The notes: generated by a model from the letters alone, not told the origin. 64,000 nucleotides of DNA from Thysanoteuthis rhombus (GCA_963457665.1 OY735206.1:29143377-29207376), one strand, 5' to 3'. Shown: positions 10,090-22,707, counted from the stretch's first letter. Made by a program: numbers and translations.

Positions 10090-12653
10090 AAGTATGAATA
10101 CATGCATAGATATGAAGAAAAGGAAAATGCACGTTTAGATAAATCCCTGAAATAAAAAAGGCTAAAAAAGGCGCGAATCTACAACGCAAAATGTCCGAAT
10201 TTGATAAAGAAAGCATCAGGAAATCGATCTAAATGGTGTCAGACGCGGGCACTTCTAGAATGATGGGTTAGGTCTTTGCCATAAATGCACACACGTGGAC
10301 TCAGCCCCAGATGGATGGGGTTACGTGGTATGTGTGCACCTTAAGTTGCAGTTAACAAGAAGCGCAAGGGATGTGTGGCCTGATCGCTGCTCTCCTCAGT
10401 ACATATGTACTAACCTAGTTCTTCACTCCTGATTTTTTTTTATTCCCTGATTTTTCAGTTGGTTCGTCTTCGCTGTACACGTGGCTATAAGTCAGTGTCT
10501 AGGGCGGTACATGCGTAATGTGGGGTTTGTGTTTTGCGAATGCAAATATTTGTACAAGAGAGAGAGAGAGAGAGAGAGAGAGATGGGGGTAAAGAGGGGA
10601 GGGGGAGAGAGAGAATGCAGGTGTGTACAAACATGAAAGAGTGTATTTCCAGTATGGTTGAAAATGGTGGTTATGCGGGGGGTGCGGTGTATACCTACTT
10701 CTCAACTTCTCAGTGTATACTAATGGAGACATTGCAGCATACCTTAATCCCAAAACAAAAACCTTGCCGTATAACTAGTTCCAAAAATCAATCCTTATCA
10801 TATCTTTAATCCCATTTCTATCGCTGATTTCTAGTATGAGAGAGAGAGAGAGAGACATTTGTGTGTAGAGGTGATTTATCAAAAATACGGAAAAAAAGGT
10901 GATCAATGAATAGGTTGTCTTGCTTTGTGTTAGGTTCTAGGAGAGGAAGATGAGAAAACTCCTATGTCCATTGTATACAGAACAGAAAAGTGTGCGCATG
11001 TGTGTGTGTGTGTGTGTGTGTGTAAGATTGAGGGCGAAAGAGAAAACGATCTGCATGAGAACAAGCTTAGCTGCAATAGGGTTAAACTCCCTTGCTTCTT
11101 TAAAATCTAAAAAGTACAAAACAAAATTCATTTCTACATTCAGTATCATTGAAAAGAACTACGTGTCCCATATCAGCTTGTTTGTTCGTAGTTCCTGTGA
11201 ATGGGATTAGCAAATTTTTGCAAAACAAGTCGATCTGAGTTAGTGTATAGAAGTAGGATTGAATTTGTCATCAGTTTTGGGGTACGTCACTATGTCACTG
11301 TTATTTGTGCATGATGGCACTGAGGTTTGGTCTAGTCATTGTCATCTGTAGTGTGGGTTTGCTGAGAGACTAAGCACAAGTCCGCTACTAAAGTAAAAAT
11401 CTGAAGTGAACTAAGATCTTTGGAAGTGGATATTTCAAGAAGAGTTTTTTCTCAATGGTTTTTAGCAATTGTTTTAAGTTTGTCGATGTTTAATCGCAAA
11501 CGTATTTTTTTTTTTCGAATTTCAGAACAAAGTCTGCTATTTTTGTTGATTTTCAACTCAAGGCTTTCCATGTTCCATTGCAATTTTTGAGAACAAAATT
11601 CCTCTTCTTGATGCAAACTCGTAGTTTTATTGGGTTTTATTGTTTTTCCCCCTATTATTGCAATATCTTTAGTAATTTCATGGTTAAAAAAACGATCATA
11701 ATTATTGACTTCGTAATTTAGAATTTCTTTTTTTCAATTTCACATTTCGATTTCAACAGCTATGTGTTCTGAAAGATTTTGATTAAAACAAACTTTTCTA
11801 AAATGTTAGTACTTTACGAACTAATTGCTTGAAGGTAAGTGTATAATAATAAGGTTTTCAATTAAACGCTTTCAAAATTACTCCAATTTCCAAACCGCTT
11901 TGTGCAGAATCCAAATCAGACAATATGTTGTCTTATCATTTTTAGAGTTTGTTTTATATACTCTGCTTCATTAAGATAGGAAAAACGGAAAATCCTGAAC
12001 AAGGAATAATGCAAAAAGATGTGAGGAAATGGCAAGAATGGAAGAAGAGACGGGTGAGGATAGAGCCTGACATCTCCAGAATGAGAGGAAAAGGTCATCA
12101 AGGAGAAGAGAAGAGGACACAGATAACGAAAGAGTTGAACGTTTTCAGGATGAAAGGGAAATATCAATTCGACAGATTGAAAGTGATTTACATCGTGCTT
12201 GACGGCTGACGAAAGCAGTCTTTAAACGAGTGATAGATAAAAACAGATTACGTTTATTTTCATATCCGTGTCACAGGTTTTGATTGACAATAAAAAACCT
12301 GGGAAACCGTGGAAGAAATACAACAAGAAAGCAATTCCATTCAATAATAGAAAAAGCAGATAGTCTGATCCAGTGTGAGACCCATATTAGTTTTGATGTG
12401 ATTTTTCGTTTTTTCAATTTGGAACTCAATTCGAAAAATCAGGAAAAAAACATAGACATTGGCAAAACTGAACTTTAAATCATAAAAATGATTTTTTTTA
12501 TTTTTGAATAACATCTAAGTATTGTCAACACTGGACTTACAATGTCGAGAAAAAATCATTTAAATTGGCAACACTCATCCATGTATAGAAACATGCAATA
12601 CGTATCATATCCACATACAGACAGATGTAAGCACGTTCGAGCATGAAAATATA
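10090..12653. other. Anonymous DNA with minor microsatellites
   Basis: (GA)n runs lie at 10556-10582 and 10837-10854, and a (GT)n run at 11000-11023. About 10870-10925 carries a short minus-strand piece of family A (TATTCATTGATCACC). The end motif TTGGCAACAC of the CAGTGTTGCC family lies at 12565-12574. No gene was recognised. Confidence 0.5.
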
Positions 12654-12677
12654 CATACACACACACACACACACACG

Positions 12678-12764
<87 letters not shown>
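12654..12764. repeat. (AC)n(AT)n microsatellite
   Basis: A short (AC)n run is followed by ~85 bp of (AT)n. Three overlapping minus-strand ORFs through it are low-complexity artefacts. Confidence 0.95.
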
Positions 12765-12769
<5 letters not shown>

Positions 12770-12957
12770 AAGATGGGGAAGGGAAGGTGGATACGAGGGA
12801 GAAAGACAAATAGTGGGATTGGAGAGAGAGTGGAGCGAGAGAGAAAGCACAAGAGGTGAAAATAGTCGAGAGAATAAAAGATAGATAGAAGAGGAACGTT
12901 TATACATCATGTTGTTTATGAAACTGACGATTTATTTAAGCAAAATGAATTAAAAGA

Positions 12958-13600
12958 ACTCATAAAATAACTGGTCTGGTTAGTCACTCTATAGAGACCG
13001 TCACGTGATCAACAGCTTTTAGCAATATGCTGTGTTGGTGTGCAAAAGACAGCACGGTACATTAGAGCGAAAACAGGAGTCAGAGATATCATAGAAGCCA
13101 TTTAAAAAAAAAAAAACTCAAATGGCAATGGACTGACCATGTTGCAAGAATGTCATATGGCCGCTGGATATCACGAATCTCAAAGTGGATCCCCAGAGAT
13201 TTGGCCGGAGGAATATGAGATGGCGTGACAAACTAGACAAGTTCAGAAAGTATTGCCTCCAGGATAGATAGGCCAGGCAAATATTAGGGGAGGTTTACGT
13301 CCAACAACGTACGCTTAAAGGCTAATGATGATGATTTGTGGGGATTATATTTCAGAAAATTGGTTAGAGGGGTGATCAATGAATAAGTTCCTTTCCACGT
13401 CTTTAGTTCGGTCCAGAACACTAAAAATGTCTAAATTTTCGAGAAACAAGCGCGAATGCTGATGGACACAAACTAAACTGACAAATTAGCATGAACTTAC
13501 ATTACAAATTAACCCAACCAACATAACCAGTTTCGGGTGGAATTTTAAAGGGAAAAAAGATTTTTTTGTATACGTAATAAGGAGTAATAAGGAGTGATAC
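12958..13600 (-). repeat. Unclassified repeat family A, copy split by RTE insertion
   Basis: The minus strand from 13600 to 13340 aligns with family A, including TAATTTGTAATGTAAGTT, TTTGTGTCCATCAGCATT and TTCATTGATCACCCC. The family's last part, with TTGATCACGTGACGGTCTC and GAGTGACTAACCAGACC, resumes at 13035-12958. The RTE fragment 13047-13337 sits exactly between the two halves. Confidence 0.7.
13047..13337 (+). mobile_element. RTE-type LINE 3' fragment nested in family A
   Basis: It starts in the ACAGCAC.GTACATT block. It continues through text matching GVRDIIEAI...LKWQWTDHVARMS and GRWISRISKWIP, then ends GGCTAATGATGATGATTT, the GAT-repeat tail shared by RTE copies here. It is 5'-truncated, as expected of target-primed insertions. 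Confidence 0.8.
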
Positions 13601-13825
13601 ATACATAGATATCCTGTCAGTCAGCCAGACAGACAGACAAACCAACTTAAATAATGAAGATACCTTTGTTGACAGTTTTGGATGAAAGTTTAAAATATTT
13701 ACTTTCTAAAATATTCCCCTTTGGCTTTTATACACCGGCAAGTCGTCAATTCTTCAAAGAAACGATAAATTTAGTGAAAGCTTCTTCAGTTTTATCCTTA
13801 TCGAAGTATCTCCTGCCTTTCACGG

Positions 13826-14122
13826 GAGTGGTCTGTATATGTGGCCCCAAACAACTAGGCCGCCCACAGATCGTGTGATACCGGCTGCGAGGAAACGATA
13901 CAATTTAGCAATTAATTCTATTTTCTTTGATCTTAATATTAAATTCGTCAGAAGAACCCTTTTATGTACGAAACTTAGAGTATCAGCCACTTATGTGACT
14001 TAAAGTTGACTTTTCCCTAATACTCCGGTTGTAATTAACTCAGCTACTCCGTTGACTGATCAGTAAAAATATCAACAATATCAAACCGGCCCGCGGTAAA
14101 AATAAATGGTCGGGGACCCCTG
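13826..14122 (+). mobile_element. hAT-type MITE (family G), copy 1
   Basis: The right end reads GGTCGGGGACCCCTG, and the degraded left end GAGTGGTCTGTATATG. The interior shares GATCTTAATAT, CAGCCACTTATGTGA and AGTTGACTTTTCCCTAATAC with the copy at 33053, in the same orientation. It is about 297 bp without an ORF. CAG(G/T)GGTCCCC termini are characteristic of hAT elements. Confidence 0.65.
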
Positions 14123-14163
14123 GTCTCGATGCTTGGAATATAGTGAAAAGAAGTTAGGTAAAT

Positions 14164-14265
14164 CATCATCAGTCTTTTAACGTCTGTCGCTGGACATAGA
14201 CCTTCCTCAGGATCTGCTACATTTCTCTATCATGGGCGTCACGGAGCTTAATCTCAATCTTCTTG
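14164..14265 (-). mobile_element. RTE-type LINE, extreme 3' end
   Basis: It opens with ATCATCATCAGTCTTTTAAC, the reverse complement of the RTE 3' tail. It continues through the CTGTCGCTGGACATAGACC block and stops within ~100 bp, so this is a severely truncated insertion. Confidence 0.75.
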
Positions 14266-14822
14266 CTTAGGAAAAGGTAGAATCTTTTTGATGAAGTCAG
14301 AACAATGTCACAGGAATAAAAAGGATTTCGGTGGAAAAGTAATTTCAAGAGCTGTCAAAAAAAGTTTGTTTTTTAAGTCAATCGTGACGATGTCTCTATT
14401 CTCAGTTAGTCGTCCGTTGCTTTTACATTTGGTCTTAAATTAACAGTATGTAGCAGTGTCTCAATTAACTCTTAATTTCAAGTCGGAAAATGAAAATTTT
14501 GACATGAAAGGAAACAAGAACTGATCAAAATCACACACACCCTCTTCCAGCATTAGGTGATTTTTCATTCGTTTTCTATCTGTCATAACGATTTTGATAA
14601 ACCTAATTTCCCCCAGAAAAGAATTTCATTGAGCTGTATTCTGGAGAGTGGATTCATCTGACTACCTTGACTTCTGCTATTGCATGTGTGTTTATGTTTG
14701 TGTATGAAGGAATAAATGGTTCGCTACGGACACAGTCTTTGTATGGACGGTGGATTACTGTTTAAATTCATTGTGAAAGTCAAGCCTATAATATACATAT
14801 TTGGCGACGAGGATCTGCAACT
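14266..14822. other. No recognised feature
   Basis: Anonymous DNA lying between the RTE tail and the minisatellite. Confidence 0.5.
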
Positions 14823-15124
14823 GCAGAGATTTACTCACAAGTCTCCCGTGTTGCATAGAATGTATTCACAAGTCTCCCATTTTGTAGACATTCGTTAACT
14901 GGTCCCCCGTTTTGCAGAAATATAATCACAAATCCTCTGTTTAGCAAAGATTCATTCATAGGTCTCTCGTGTTGCAGAGATTTATTCACAAGTCTCCCGT
15001 GTTGCATAGAATGTAATTACAAGTCTCCCGTTTTGCAGAAATATATTCATAAATCTCCCATTTCGGGATATATATTCATGAATCTCTCGTTTCAGGGTGA
15101 TTTATTTATAAGTCTCCCGTGTTT
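14823..15124 (+). repeat. 30 bp minisatellite, ten units, with higher-order period
   Basis: About ten 30 bp units are built on GCAGAGATTTATTCACAAG followed by TCTCCCGTGTT. Units are diverged, but unit 6 (14973) is nearly identical to unit 1, and units 7 and 8 resemble 2 and 4. This implies a 150 bp five-unit block was duplicated. Direct, contiguous and spacer-free, it is not a CRISPR array. Confidence 0.9.
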
Positions 15125-17038
15125 AAATATTTCTTACTCAATTAGGGGCAGTATCAAGTGGTTTATGACCTTAAAAGATAAGCTATAGAAAAACGTCTAA
15201 ATGTTTAAGCTTCGGGATATTCTGAAATGCAGCTTGTGAGTTCGAAAAGCTGAGTTTTCTGCTTGTTTCGTTTGGAGAAAACTAAGCTATACACGCGATA
15301 TATACAGGTAGATACAGGGGTAACGTAGTATATATAGGTAGATGTTGTGCGCCAAAATAATCCAAAATAGCTAAATATAACTCCAAAATAGCTCAATGTG
15401 GCCTGGGAATAGCTAAATTGATTAGAACTCGGCTATAACACAGTGTTGACTCCCTTGGGTCCCAACAGCTACATAATAACGGGAGAGACCAGTACCCCCC
15501 TAAATTAAAGTAGATTGTCTTCGGATGAACGGATTCGTGTTGATGGATACAGTGTTTCCAAGTAGCGTAGAACCTCATCGAATAGCAAAGAATAATTAGA
15601 CAGCATGTTTCGTCCTGTTGAAGTTGGCGCGAAATACCGATTTCGACGAAGACAAAGACGCGGTATTGAGTTCAAGTCGCTATTTGACCAGTGATTGTAG
15701 TCGTATGATTTCAATCCAACTCTACAGGTAAAATCTGAAAAGCTGACTTGAAAAAGTTGACTTTTTTCCATATCTGTCTTTGCTGTTTGAACCGCGTGAG
15801 TAGAAGGCAGCGGACAAAGTTTTTTATAAAGTCCAGACCTAAGCTATCGCAAAAAGAATATTTGGTGAAAATAAACCCCATGCGTTTCAGTGATAGTCAC
15901 ATAAAATTCACTCGGGGCTGATACGCTTAGCTGAGAATGCAACTAAGCTTATCAGCCAATCATCTGAGAAATTAGGATATAATGCAACAAAGCATATCAA
16001 CCAATCTGATTGTAAATGTAAGGGGACAACTTCAGATTTTCCCTTCTAGATGTTGCAGCTTTTTTTGCATAAACCCGGTAGAGATGTACATAATTTGTTG
16101 ATTATTTTGGCGGTAAAATTACTCAACGATACTTATTTTTGAAAAATAGCAAGATTGACTGTTGTCATTATTTGAGCAAAATACTATCTTACAGCAAAAT
16201 GACAATCTCCTATCTAATACCCTGGGTGCTGTTCATTTTGAGTTTTGAATGCTGTATTTAAGTCTACATACGTGTTCATTAGTAGTTTGGCCACTTGGAT
16301 CACGTTATGATATCTACAGCCATTCCTGTACCACAAGTCGTTCACCATAACCTTCCCAGGATGATAGCAGAATATCAGCTGATGTTTTAGCTTCCTGTCT
16401 ACATCCTGCCAGTGTAGAGATCAGTGGCTCTTAGACTTTATTGTATGACTGCACACTTGGAAATATACGAGACTTACGCAATACACAAACTGTAAAATTG
16501 AATGACAACTGATAAGTGATTAGTGTAGTCGGTACTAACTCGGTCAATGGAATCGGCGACCTCTCCAAACTTTGGTTGGAGCTGGTAATGTTCACTTCAC
16601 ACTAATTCCCTAGGTAAAAGCATGAATCCACCTGTTCCTCCAAGCTTGGGCAAATTGAGCTCTCTAGCTTTGGGAAGGTAACCAGTATAGGAGAAGTTAA
16701 GGACCCCCTCTCTTAAAGAGGTTTGACGCCTAATTGGTTGTCCTTCCGGCTGCTCTGTGGGACGGTATCTAGTTTGACAACGTCTGATTTAGATCTTCTC
16801 TGGTTATTACAAGAAATGCATTATTCAAAAGCAGTGCAGAAAGAGATCAATTTCTTCCTATTGAGCGTGATTATTGCGGTCTCCCATAGATTTTATTTTT
16901 ATTTGTTGTTGTTCCTCTTTCAATTCAAATGTATTCATTTATCGAAGGTTTATTGTCAGTCGCTTTTGAATAATTTGAAATGTTTCCACTCATTGCATTG
17001 AAGTTCACGAATTGATACATAATATACTTCCAAGACTT
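15125..17038. other. No recognised gene; one short duplication
   Basis: At about 15925-16012 a ~45 bp segment is duplicated in tandem with divergence (AATGCAAC.AAGC.TATCA.CCAATC). The ORF at 16723-17001 is hydrophobic and T-rich and has no recognisable family. Confidence 0.5.
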
Positions 17039-17165
17039 TGGATTCATATCTAGAGATTTCAGATGTTTCTAGATATTCCAGATGTTTTTTGACTTTGGAT
17101 GTAAACTTGAAAAAAATGTTGGTAACCCTGCCCATGATAGATCTTCACACAAGAATAGAAGTAGG
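17039..17165 (+). repeat. Unclassified repeat family L, copy 1
   Basis: TAGATGTTTCTAGATATTCCAG is followed by a GTTGG.AAC.CTG end and then TAGATCTTCACACAAG. The same order is seen at 47195-47330 and, more weakly, at 38520-38710. Confidence 0.5.
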
Positions 17166-18649
17166 GCATCTATTGTCTAGACTTTTAAACTCTACGCATG
17201 TAAATTTTCGAAACAAAAATTCTTCCATTTCGTTCACTAACAACGTGCGATATTCAAATATCCACAGAAAAAATTGTGCATGTTTTGATGACAAAGGTGA
17301 CACGACCTGCACGAAGCAATATATTCAAGTAAAAATAAAATGAATTGGACGAAACATTTCAGTTGTCAGTGGACGATCTTTTTTCAAGTTTTGGCTTCAA
17401 ATTGATTGCACAGGATATACAAGATATAAAGTAGGTACATTTTATTCTTATGTTATTTCATTTGATAAAATCAAAATGATACAACACAAAAATAGTGGTC
17501 ACTAATTGTATAACTGAATTATTCCAATACACAAATTTGGAACTTGGAAGCAGAGCACGTTATTCTGCCGAACTGTTATGCCTAATCGATTACCTGTAAT
17601 ACACAAGAGTCGATAATTCTATGCCTATTTTCCCTTCAAAATCTAGTACTCATGCTACACAAGAATCGTGTCATACACGACGAAATGTGGTATATAATGA
17701 ACACAATTACATTCATTAAAGGGGACAACCGTAGCCAACCAATATGGTGGAGGGTTCTATCATTTTTGATATGTGCGAGTACTTGTGTGTTCCAGCGCTT
17801 CTGGTCATACTGTTTGGTCAACAGATTCGAAAATTGGCATTCGTATTCCACTAGACACCGTTTTAAATTGCTTTTTTGTTGTTTTTTTTTTTTTCGTTTT
17901 TTTTGTGGGTGGGGGAAGCTCTTTTGACTTTTGTGTCTTATTTTAACGGGTAAAATATCTAGATTCTCCGAAATCTAGATACTTCTAGATGTTTTTTTTA
18001 CTATATTTCAGATGTTTTCCAGTGGAAAACGTGAGCTTCATCATAAATAGAATTTACTCTGGCCATATTTATTCTTCGATAGATTTTTTTTGCACGTGAT
18101 TTCAAATTTTGACGCTTGGGTCGTTCTTTGTGATGGAGAGTTTTGTATCCATTATAGTGATCACAAAGTACAAATATATACCAAAATGTTTTCAAAATCT
18201 TGACTGATGACTGTTTCAGCTGTGTAGAATTCTATAGATATATGTTTACTAACCATGGACATTAGGCTTGCGTTATGATCCAGCAGTAGTTCATACCAGT
18301 TAAAAGATTATAAAGCTCAATATTTTGTTTTGCTTACGTCTTATATTAACTGTAATAAGAGCAAGCCTCACAGCAACAGGATCAAACCCAACTTCTAATT
18401 CTATTCCGACTGAAGATGATTATTGCAACTTTTGTATTGTATATATGATAAATAAATTACTAGATATGTAAGCTTTGTCGGTTTGTCTCAGTCAATAAGA
18501 AAGCTGCATACCGATAAATTGGCCGTGATTCCAAATCACGCTTAGTAAATGTTAATTTAATGTATCAATCTGGTTCAACGTGATGGGACGAACAGTGAAG
18601 ATTTTACTCCCCTAAATTAAGTGAAGATTGTTCCTGTTACGGTGGGAAA
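17166..18649. other. No recognised gene
   Basis: Anonymous AT-rich DNA. A fragment resembling family L (CTAGATACTTCTAGATG) lies near 17970. A T homopolymer lies near 17884. Confidence 0.5.
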
Positions 18650-18777
18650 AATCAACTCCAGCTTCCGACTTGGATTGGAGTTTGACAAAAGTAGCACAAT
18701 CAACATATATCCAAGAGCCTCACATTGAATGTTAAAAAGCTACAATTGGCTCAAGAGCCGCGGTTTGGCCACCCCTA
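18650..18777 (+). mobile_element. hAT-like element, right end only
   Basis: It ends with GGCTCAAGAGCCGCGGTTTG followed by GCCACCCCT. The GAGCCGC..GTTGGCCACCCCTG form is a common hAT terminus. The left end was not found, so the start is arbitrary. Confidence 0.35.
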
Positions 18778-19444
18778 TCATACAGTCAAGGTTGATGCTT
18801 GTATTAAAACAGTCCTTAGCAAGGTAATCTTGTCGGACATTTCTTGTGCAGGAAGGTCCCAGTGAATACAAGTTATTATATAAAATTATAAACAAATATC
18901 TAATAAATAAAAGTAACGTATAAAATTACCAAGTTAAAAATTACTCCGCTGATGCCACTTACTTTCCGATCCTAAAAGGTAGTGCAGATTCCCAGAAGAA
19001 CCTTCGCCTAAAAAAGTTGTGCAGATTTCCGGTAAGTTGTACAAACTTCGCCATAAAAAACATACTTCCATCTTTCTCGCTCTCTACCTTCACACTTCAT
19101 GACCCCGAACGAATGTGTGCATTCGGGCGCAAATTCCTGGTTTCGTTTCTGACCAAGAGAACAACCCATTTTATAGTAAGTCTGCTTACATATATTTCTC
19201 TCTCTTTCTCTCTCTCTCAATTATTATTTTTGTGGTTAGAATTGCAATACCGATATCTTCCCGAAATGAACATTATAAATCAAGGCGGCGAAAATAGTAA
19301 GATTTCTAGATCTAAAGAATTAAGGGACCAAAATAGATGGATTTAGTCCTTGTTAGTGTAAAAGATGCAAAACTCGGCAAGGTAGAACATTCAATACAAG
19401 TCCTTCGAACCAGTCATATCTGTTGTTATACTTACTGATCCGAT
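18778..19444. other. No recognised feature
   Basis: It contains a short CT-rich stretch at 19193-19220 only. Confidence 0.5.
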
Positions 19445-19770
19445 GGGGTAACCTACATAAGTAGGTTCTGTGTTTCAAAAAAAATAAATTTGTAGTATAA
19501 AATTGTATCCATATACAATACATCACGATAATTCTCTATATAAAATATCAAACTACATGTAGTATGATATAAGCTATATATTAAAATCATAGCTGAAAGG
19601 GGGGGGTGATCAACACTGCTGGGGTACTGCGTTGATATAACTGTTTTATTTTTAAATTCCCGAAACAGTGCCATAATATCAACGTATGTGTAAAACATGA
19701 AACACTGGAGAAAAATAGATAAATTACAATAACAGATATTTGTAAATTAGTGACTGAAGCGATACAAAAC
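19445..19770 (+). repeat. Unclassified repeat family C, copy 1
   Basis: Shared landmarks with 46775-47160 are GGGTAACCTA, AGCTATATATTAAAATCAT, GCTGAAAGGG, GATCAACACTGCTGGG and TAAAACA.....CACTG. Reverse-strand copies are at 22745-23005 and 59056-59340. It is non-coding. Confidence 0.7.
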
Positions 19771-19879
19771 ATATTTTGAAAAAAAGTTTTTTTAATGTGT
19801 TCAATGTTTTGAGCAGTAAAGCTTTCTTGACTATATATATGTGTGTGTATGTGTGTATGTGTGTGTATAAATGTATATG

Positions 19880-20360
19880 CTATCAAAACCCTCCTTCGCA
19901 GAATGACACCTCGCCTCAAAAACCAGAGCGCCATCTACCAGTCCCACAGCCAATATTCGTCAGCTACTTATCGACAGCATAAGAATTTTATACAATACCA
20001 ACTCCAAGAGACTTCAAATGATGGAAGCTCTTTTGATTAAAGCAAGACAACCTATTATCGAAATAGTTTCTATTCGACATTGGCACGGGTGTTTTTAAGT
20101 ACGTGTAGAGTCAACGCAGATGACATCGTCAGCACATTGTGTCAGTTTCAGTTGCACATCTAAACAGATTTATATATGATTACGCTAATTATAAAAGAAA
20201 ACATATGGAATATAAATATAAAACTGTACTGAGATGTAGTATTGATTACCCTTTGAACATCACTATTGCATTTTATTGATAATGGCTAATGATGGTCGAT
20301 AAATCTCGAACCACCAACATTGATAAAAGGTTCGCACGCAAACTAGAAAAATTAACCAAA
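19880..20360 (+). mobile_element. Retroelement C-terminal fragment, probably Penelope-like
   Basis: One frame reads TANIRQLLIDSIRILYNTNS then RLQMMEALLIKARQPIIE. The EALLIK..P.I signature is typical of the C-terminal end of retroelement polyproteins, including Penelope-like elements. About 250 bp downstream, GATAATGGCTAATGATGGTC resembles a retroelement 3' UTR. A stop interrupts the upstream part. Class assignment is inference. Confidence 0.45.
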
Positions 20361-20424
20361 AGATTGGATAGAAAGAGTTTGTCTGTTTTTACCATGTATG
20401 TTTAAATGAAGGATTTCTGCCTCG

Positions 20425-20428
<4 letters not shown>

Positions 20429-20502
<74 letters not shown>
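20429..20502. repeat. (AT)n microsatellite
   Basis: About 74 bp of near-perfect (AT)n abuts the left arm of the foldback element that follows. Confidence 0.95.
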
Positions 20503-20504
<2 letters not shown>

Positions 20505-20725
20505 GATAATATTACGTGATTATGAGTTACGTTGCATTTATTTCGTGACTATTAGTTTCTTGCAAAAGAAATAGAAATATACTCTCAAACAGTGGACATT
20601 TATGATGGTTATAAACAGAATTGAATTTCACCAGACAAATGCAGATCGCATTTAGTCGCTCATAAGAAACTAATAGTCGTGGAATGAATCTAATCTAATT
20701 CATAATCTCGTATTATCATCCTTAT
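20505..20725. mobile_element. Foldback MITE with ~58 bp terminal inverted repeats
   Basis: The left arm 20505-20562 and right arm 20663-20725 are reverse complements with few mismatches. The best block is CGACTATTAGTTTCTT against AAGAAACTAATAGTCG, with GATTATGA.TTA further out. The ~100 bp interior has no ORF. Confidence 0.8.
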
Positions 20726-21180
20726 AATAGCCCAATCTACGAAGATATTGAGTACTTTACTTGAATAAATCATAGCAACATACATGGAAAAAAAATATAT
20801 ATATATGTTTTACTTGTAATTCATTTATTCATATATTTTGTCATTTCGACCAAATTGATACGCAGTACAATAACAAATGTATACGCGATTACCCATGAAT
20901 ATTTAATCTCAATAATATTTTATCTAGGCCAAAATCTAACCAATCTATTAAAATTAATGATCCTTCTTAAGATGAAGATTCATATTTTATGATGGTCACA
21001 CAATTATCGATACAGTTACCATAACTTCAATGGACATCCCACATATGAGGGTTTGTTCCAGATTAAGCTAAGCTTATTAAATATCTATAATATATTTGTT
21101 GTAACCAAAGAAATGAATAAACATTTGTATAAGAGCAGTATCTCTTGCAGATATAGTATCAGTAGCAGCCATCCTAACAT
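20726..21180. other. No recognised feature
   Basis: Anonymous AT-rich DNA, about 450 bp. Confidence 0.5.
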
Positions 21181-21184
21181 TTTA

Positions 21185-21435
21185 TTAAACTTTCTTTCCC
21201 CCTCCCTAATATATTCTTTTCTGAACTGCCCTCTCCCATCTTCCTCCCTACTCTCTCACTAAACTCCCTGTCTTCTCCTGCTTTCTTCCTACCCTTTTAT
21301 CAAACTACCTGATTTTCTTTTCTTTCCACTCACCCCCTATCCTTTTATAAAACAATACATTTTTTCAAACCTCTCCCTCCCTAACCTCTTATAAAACTAT
21401 CTGGATATATTTTCTACCCTCTATTTTCCTTCTAT
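21185..21435. repeat. Pyrimidine-rich tract
   Basis: About 250 bp with a strong C/T strand bias and a loosely repeated CC.TTTTAT.AAACTA unit at roughly 50-60 bp spacing. No reading frame is supported. Confidence 0.65.
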
Positions 21436-21689
21436 GTCTGTCACACTCACAGTATCAGTAGCATCCACCGGCTGGGCCTATGATTTTTACACTTAAGATG
21501 ACCGTCAGCGAAGCGACAGATCATAGAACAGTAATGATTAAGTAAATGGCAAAAATAGCTCAAGAAATATATCCGCTGTTAAGACGCCCAAAGTTGTCAC
21601 GTGGGAAAAATCTCCGGAAGTAATCACAAAGACTGCACCAAATTAGCAAGTAATGATGGATTGCACAAAATAATGCCAACAATAGTGTT

Positions 21690-21751
21690 TGTGTGTATGT
21701 GTGTGTGTGTGTGCGCGCGCGCAAGTGTGTGTGTGTTTGTGTGTGCGTACG

Positions 21752-21811
<60 letters not shown>
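21690..21811. repeat. (GT)n microsatellite with GC-alternating islands
   Basis: A (GT)n tract is interrupted by GCGCGCGCGC at 21713-21722 and GCGTACGCATG at 21745-21755. Long purine-pyrimidine alternation of this kind favours Z-DNA. Confidence 0.95.
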
Positions 21812-21815
<4 letters not shown>

Positions 21816-22608
21816 ATGCACCAGAAATAGTAAATTATGAAATAGAAGTTGATCTGGTATAATCATAACGCCTGCAAGTACAGTTGAAGTTTGGGCGGAA
21901 AGGGTTAAAAGTGTCAAGAACGTCTTCTTTAAAAACAGAAACAGAAGAATGGTTCTTCTTTTCCTGTTTACAGCAGAGGACTTTTGTGTGGAAGAAAATG
22001 TGAGACTTGAGCAATTACGTTTTACCTGAACCAAGGAGGTGACAGGGAAAAAAAGTTTAATGAAGATCAAAAAGTCAATGAAATATGATTGTTCATGATT
22101 ACGTGCTCAGAAAGAGGAAAAAGAATAAGTTATCTAATTTTGTTTCCTTTGCCACCTACATAAAAGTTAGCAGTTTCCTTAAATATATCTATTTGTGTAC
22201 TTCAAGTAGGCTTTTTTTGGTAGCAGCTAATTGCGTCGTTAAGCCAGCTTCAGCTGAGTTGACGTTGAATGTGGGACTAAACTAGAATGAGACTTTGTAG
22301 TCAAATTTGATACGGCCGATATCAGAATGAAGATTATTTTTTTTTAGATATTGATATTCGCAAATGTGGCCGTCTCTTCACTAAGGGCTGTTCTATGCGT
22401 TTGTTAATATTTCCAGAAATGACTATGAAAGCCTCAGGAAAACAGGTTATCGTTTCTAATCTACTATCCAAATACCTTTCCAAAATAACTGTTTCTGTAC
22501 AACTATGCACGTTTCGTCTATTGCTGTTACTCTTCAAATTTTTACTTCTATCATCCTACACCAGCATAAGTTTTCAAGACCAGCTAGTATCATTATTAAG
22601 AATATTTG

Positions 22609-22611
<3 letters not shown>
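21812..22611. other. No recognised feature
   Basis: ORFs at 22085-22285 and 22395-22706 have no recognisable family. The second runs into AT repeat. Confidence 0.5.

Positions 22612-22704
<93 letters not shown>
22612..22704. repeat. (AT)n microsatellite
   Basis: About 93 bp of (AT)n with an internal GTATATATATAC palindrome. Confidence 0.95.

Positions 22705-22707
<3 letters not shown>

Noticed and set aside
14823..15124. 30 bp direct repeats as a CRISPR array
   Set aside because: The units are contiguous with no spacers and diverged, and the window is animal DNA without cas genes.
16723..17001. Hydrophobic 92-codon ORF as a membrane protein
   Set aside because: The hydrophobicity comes from T-rich DNA, and there is no family or exon context.
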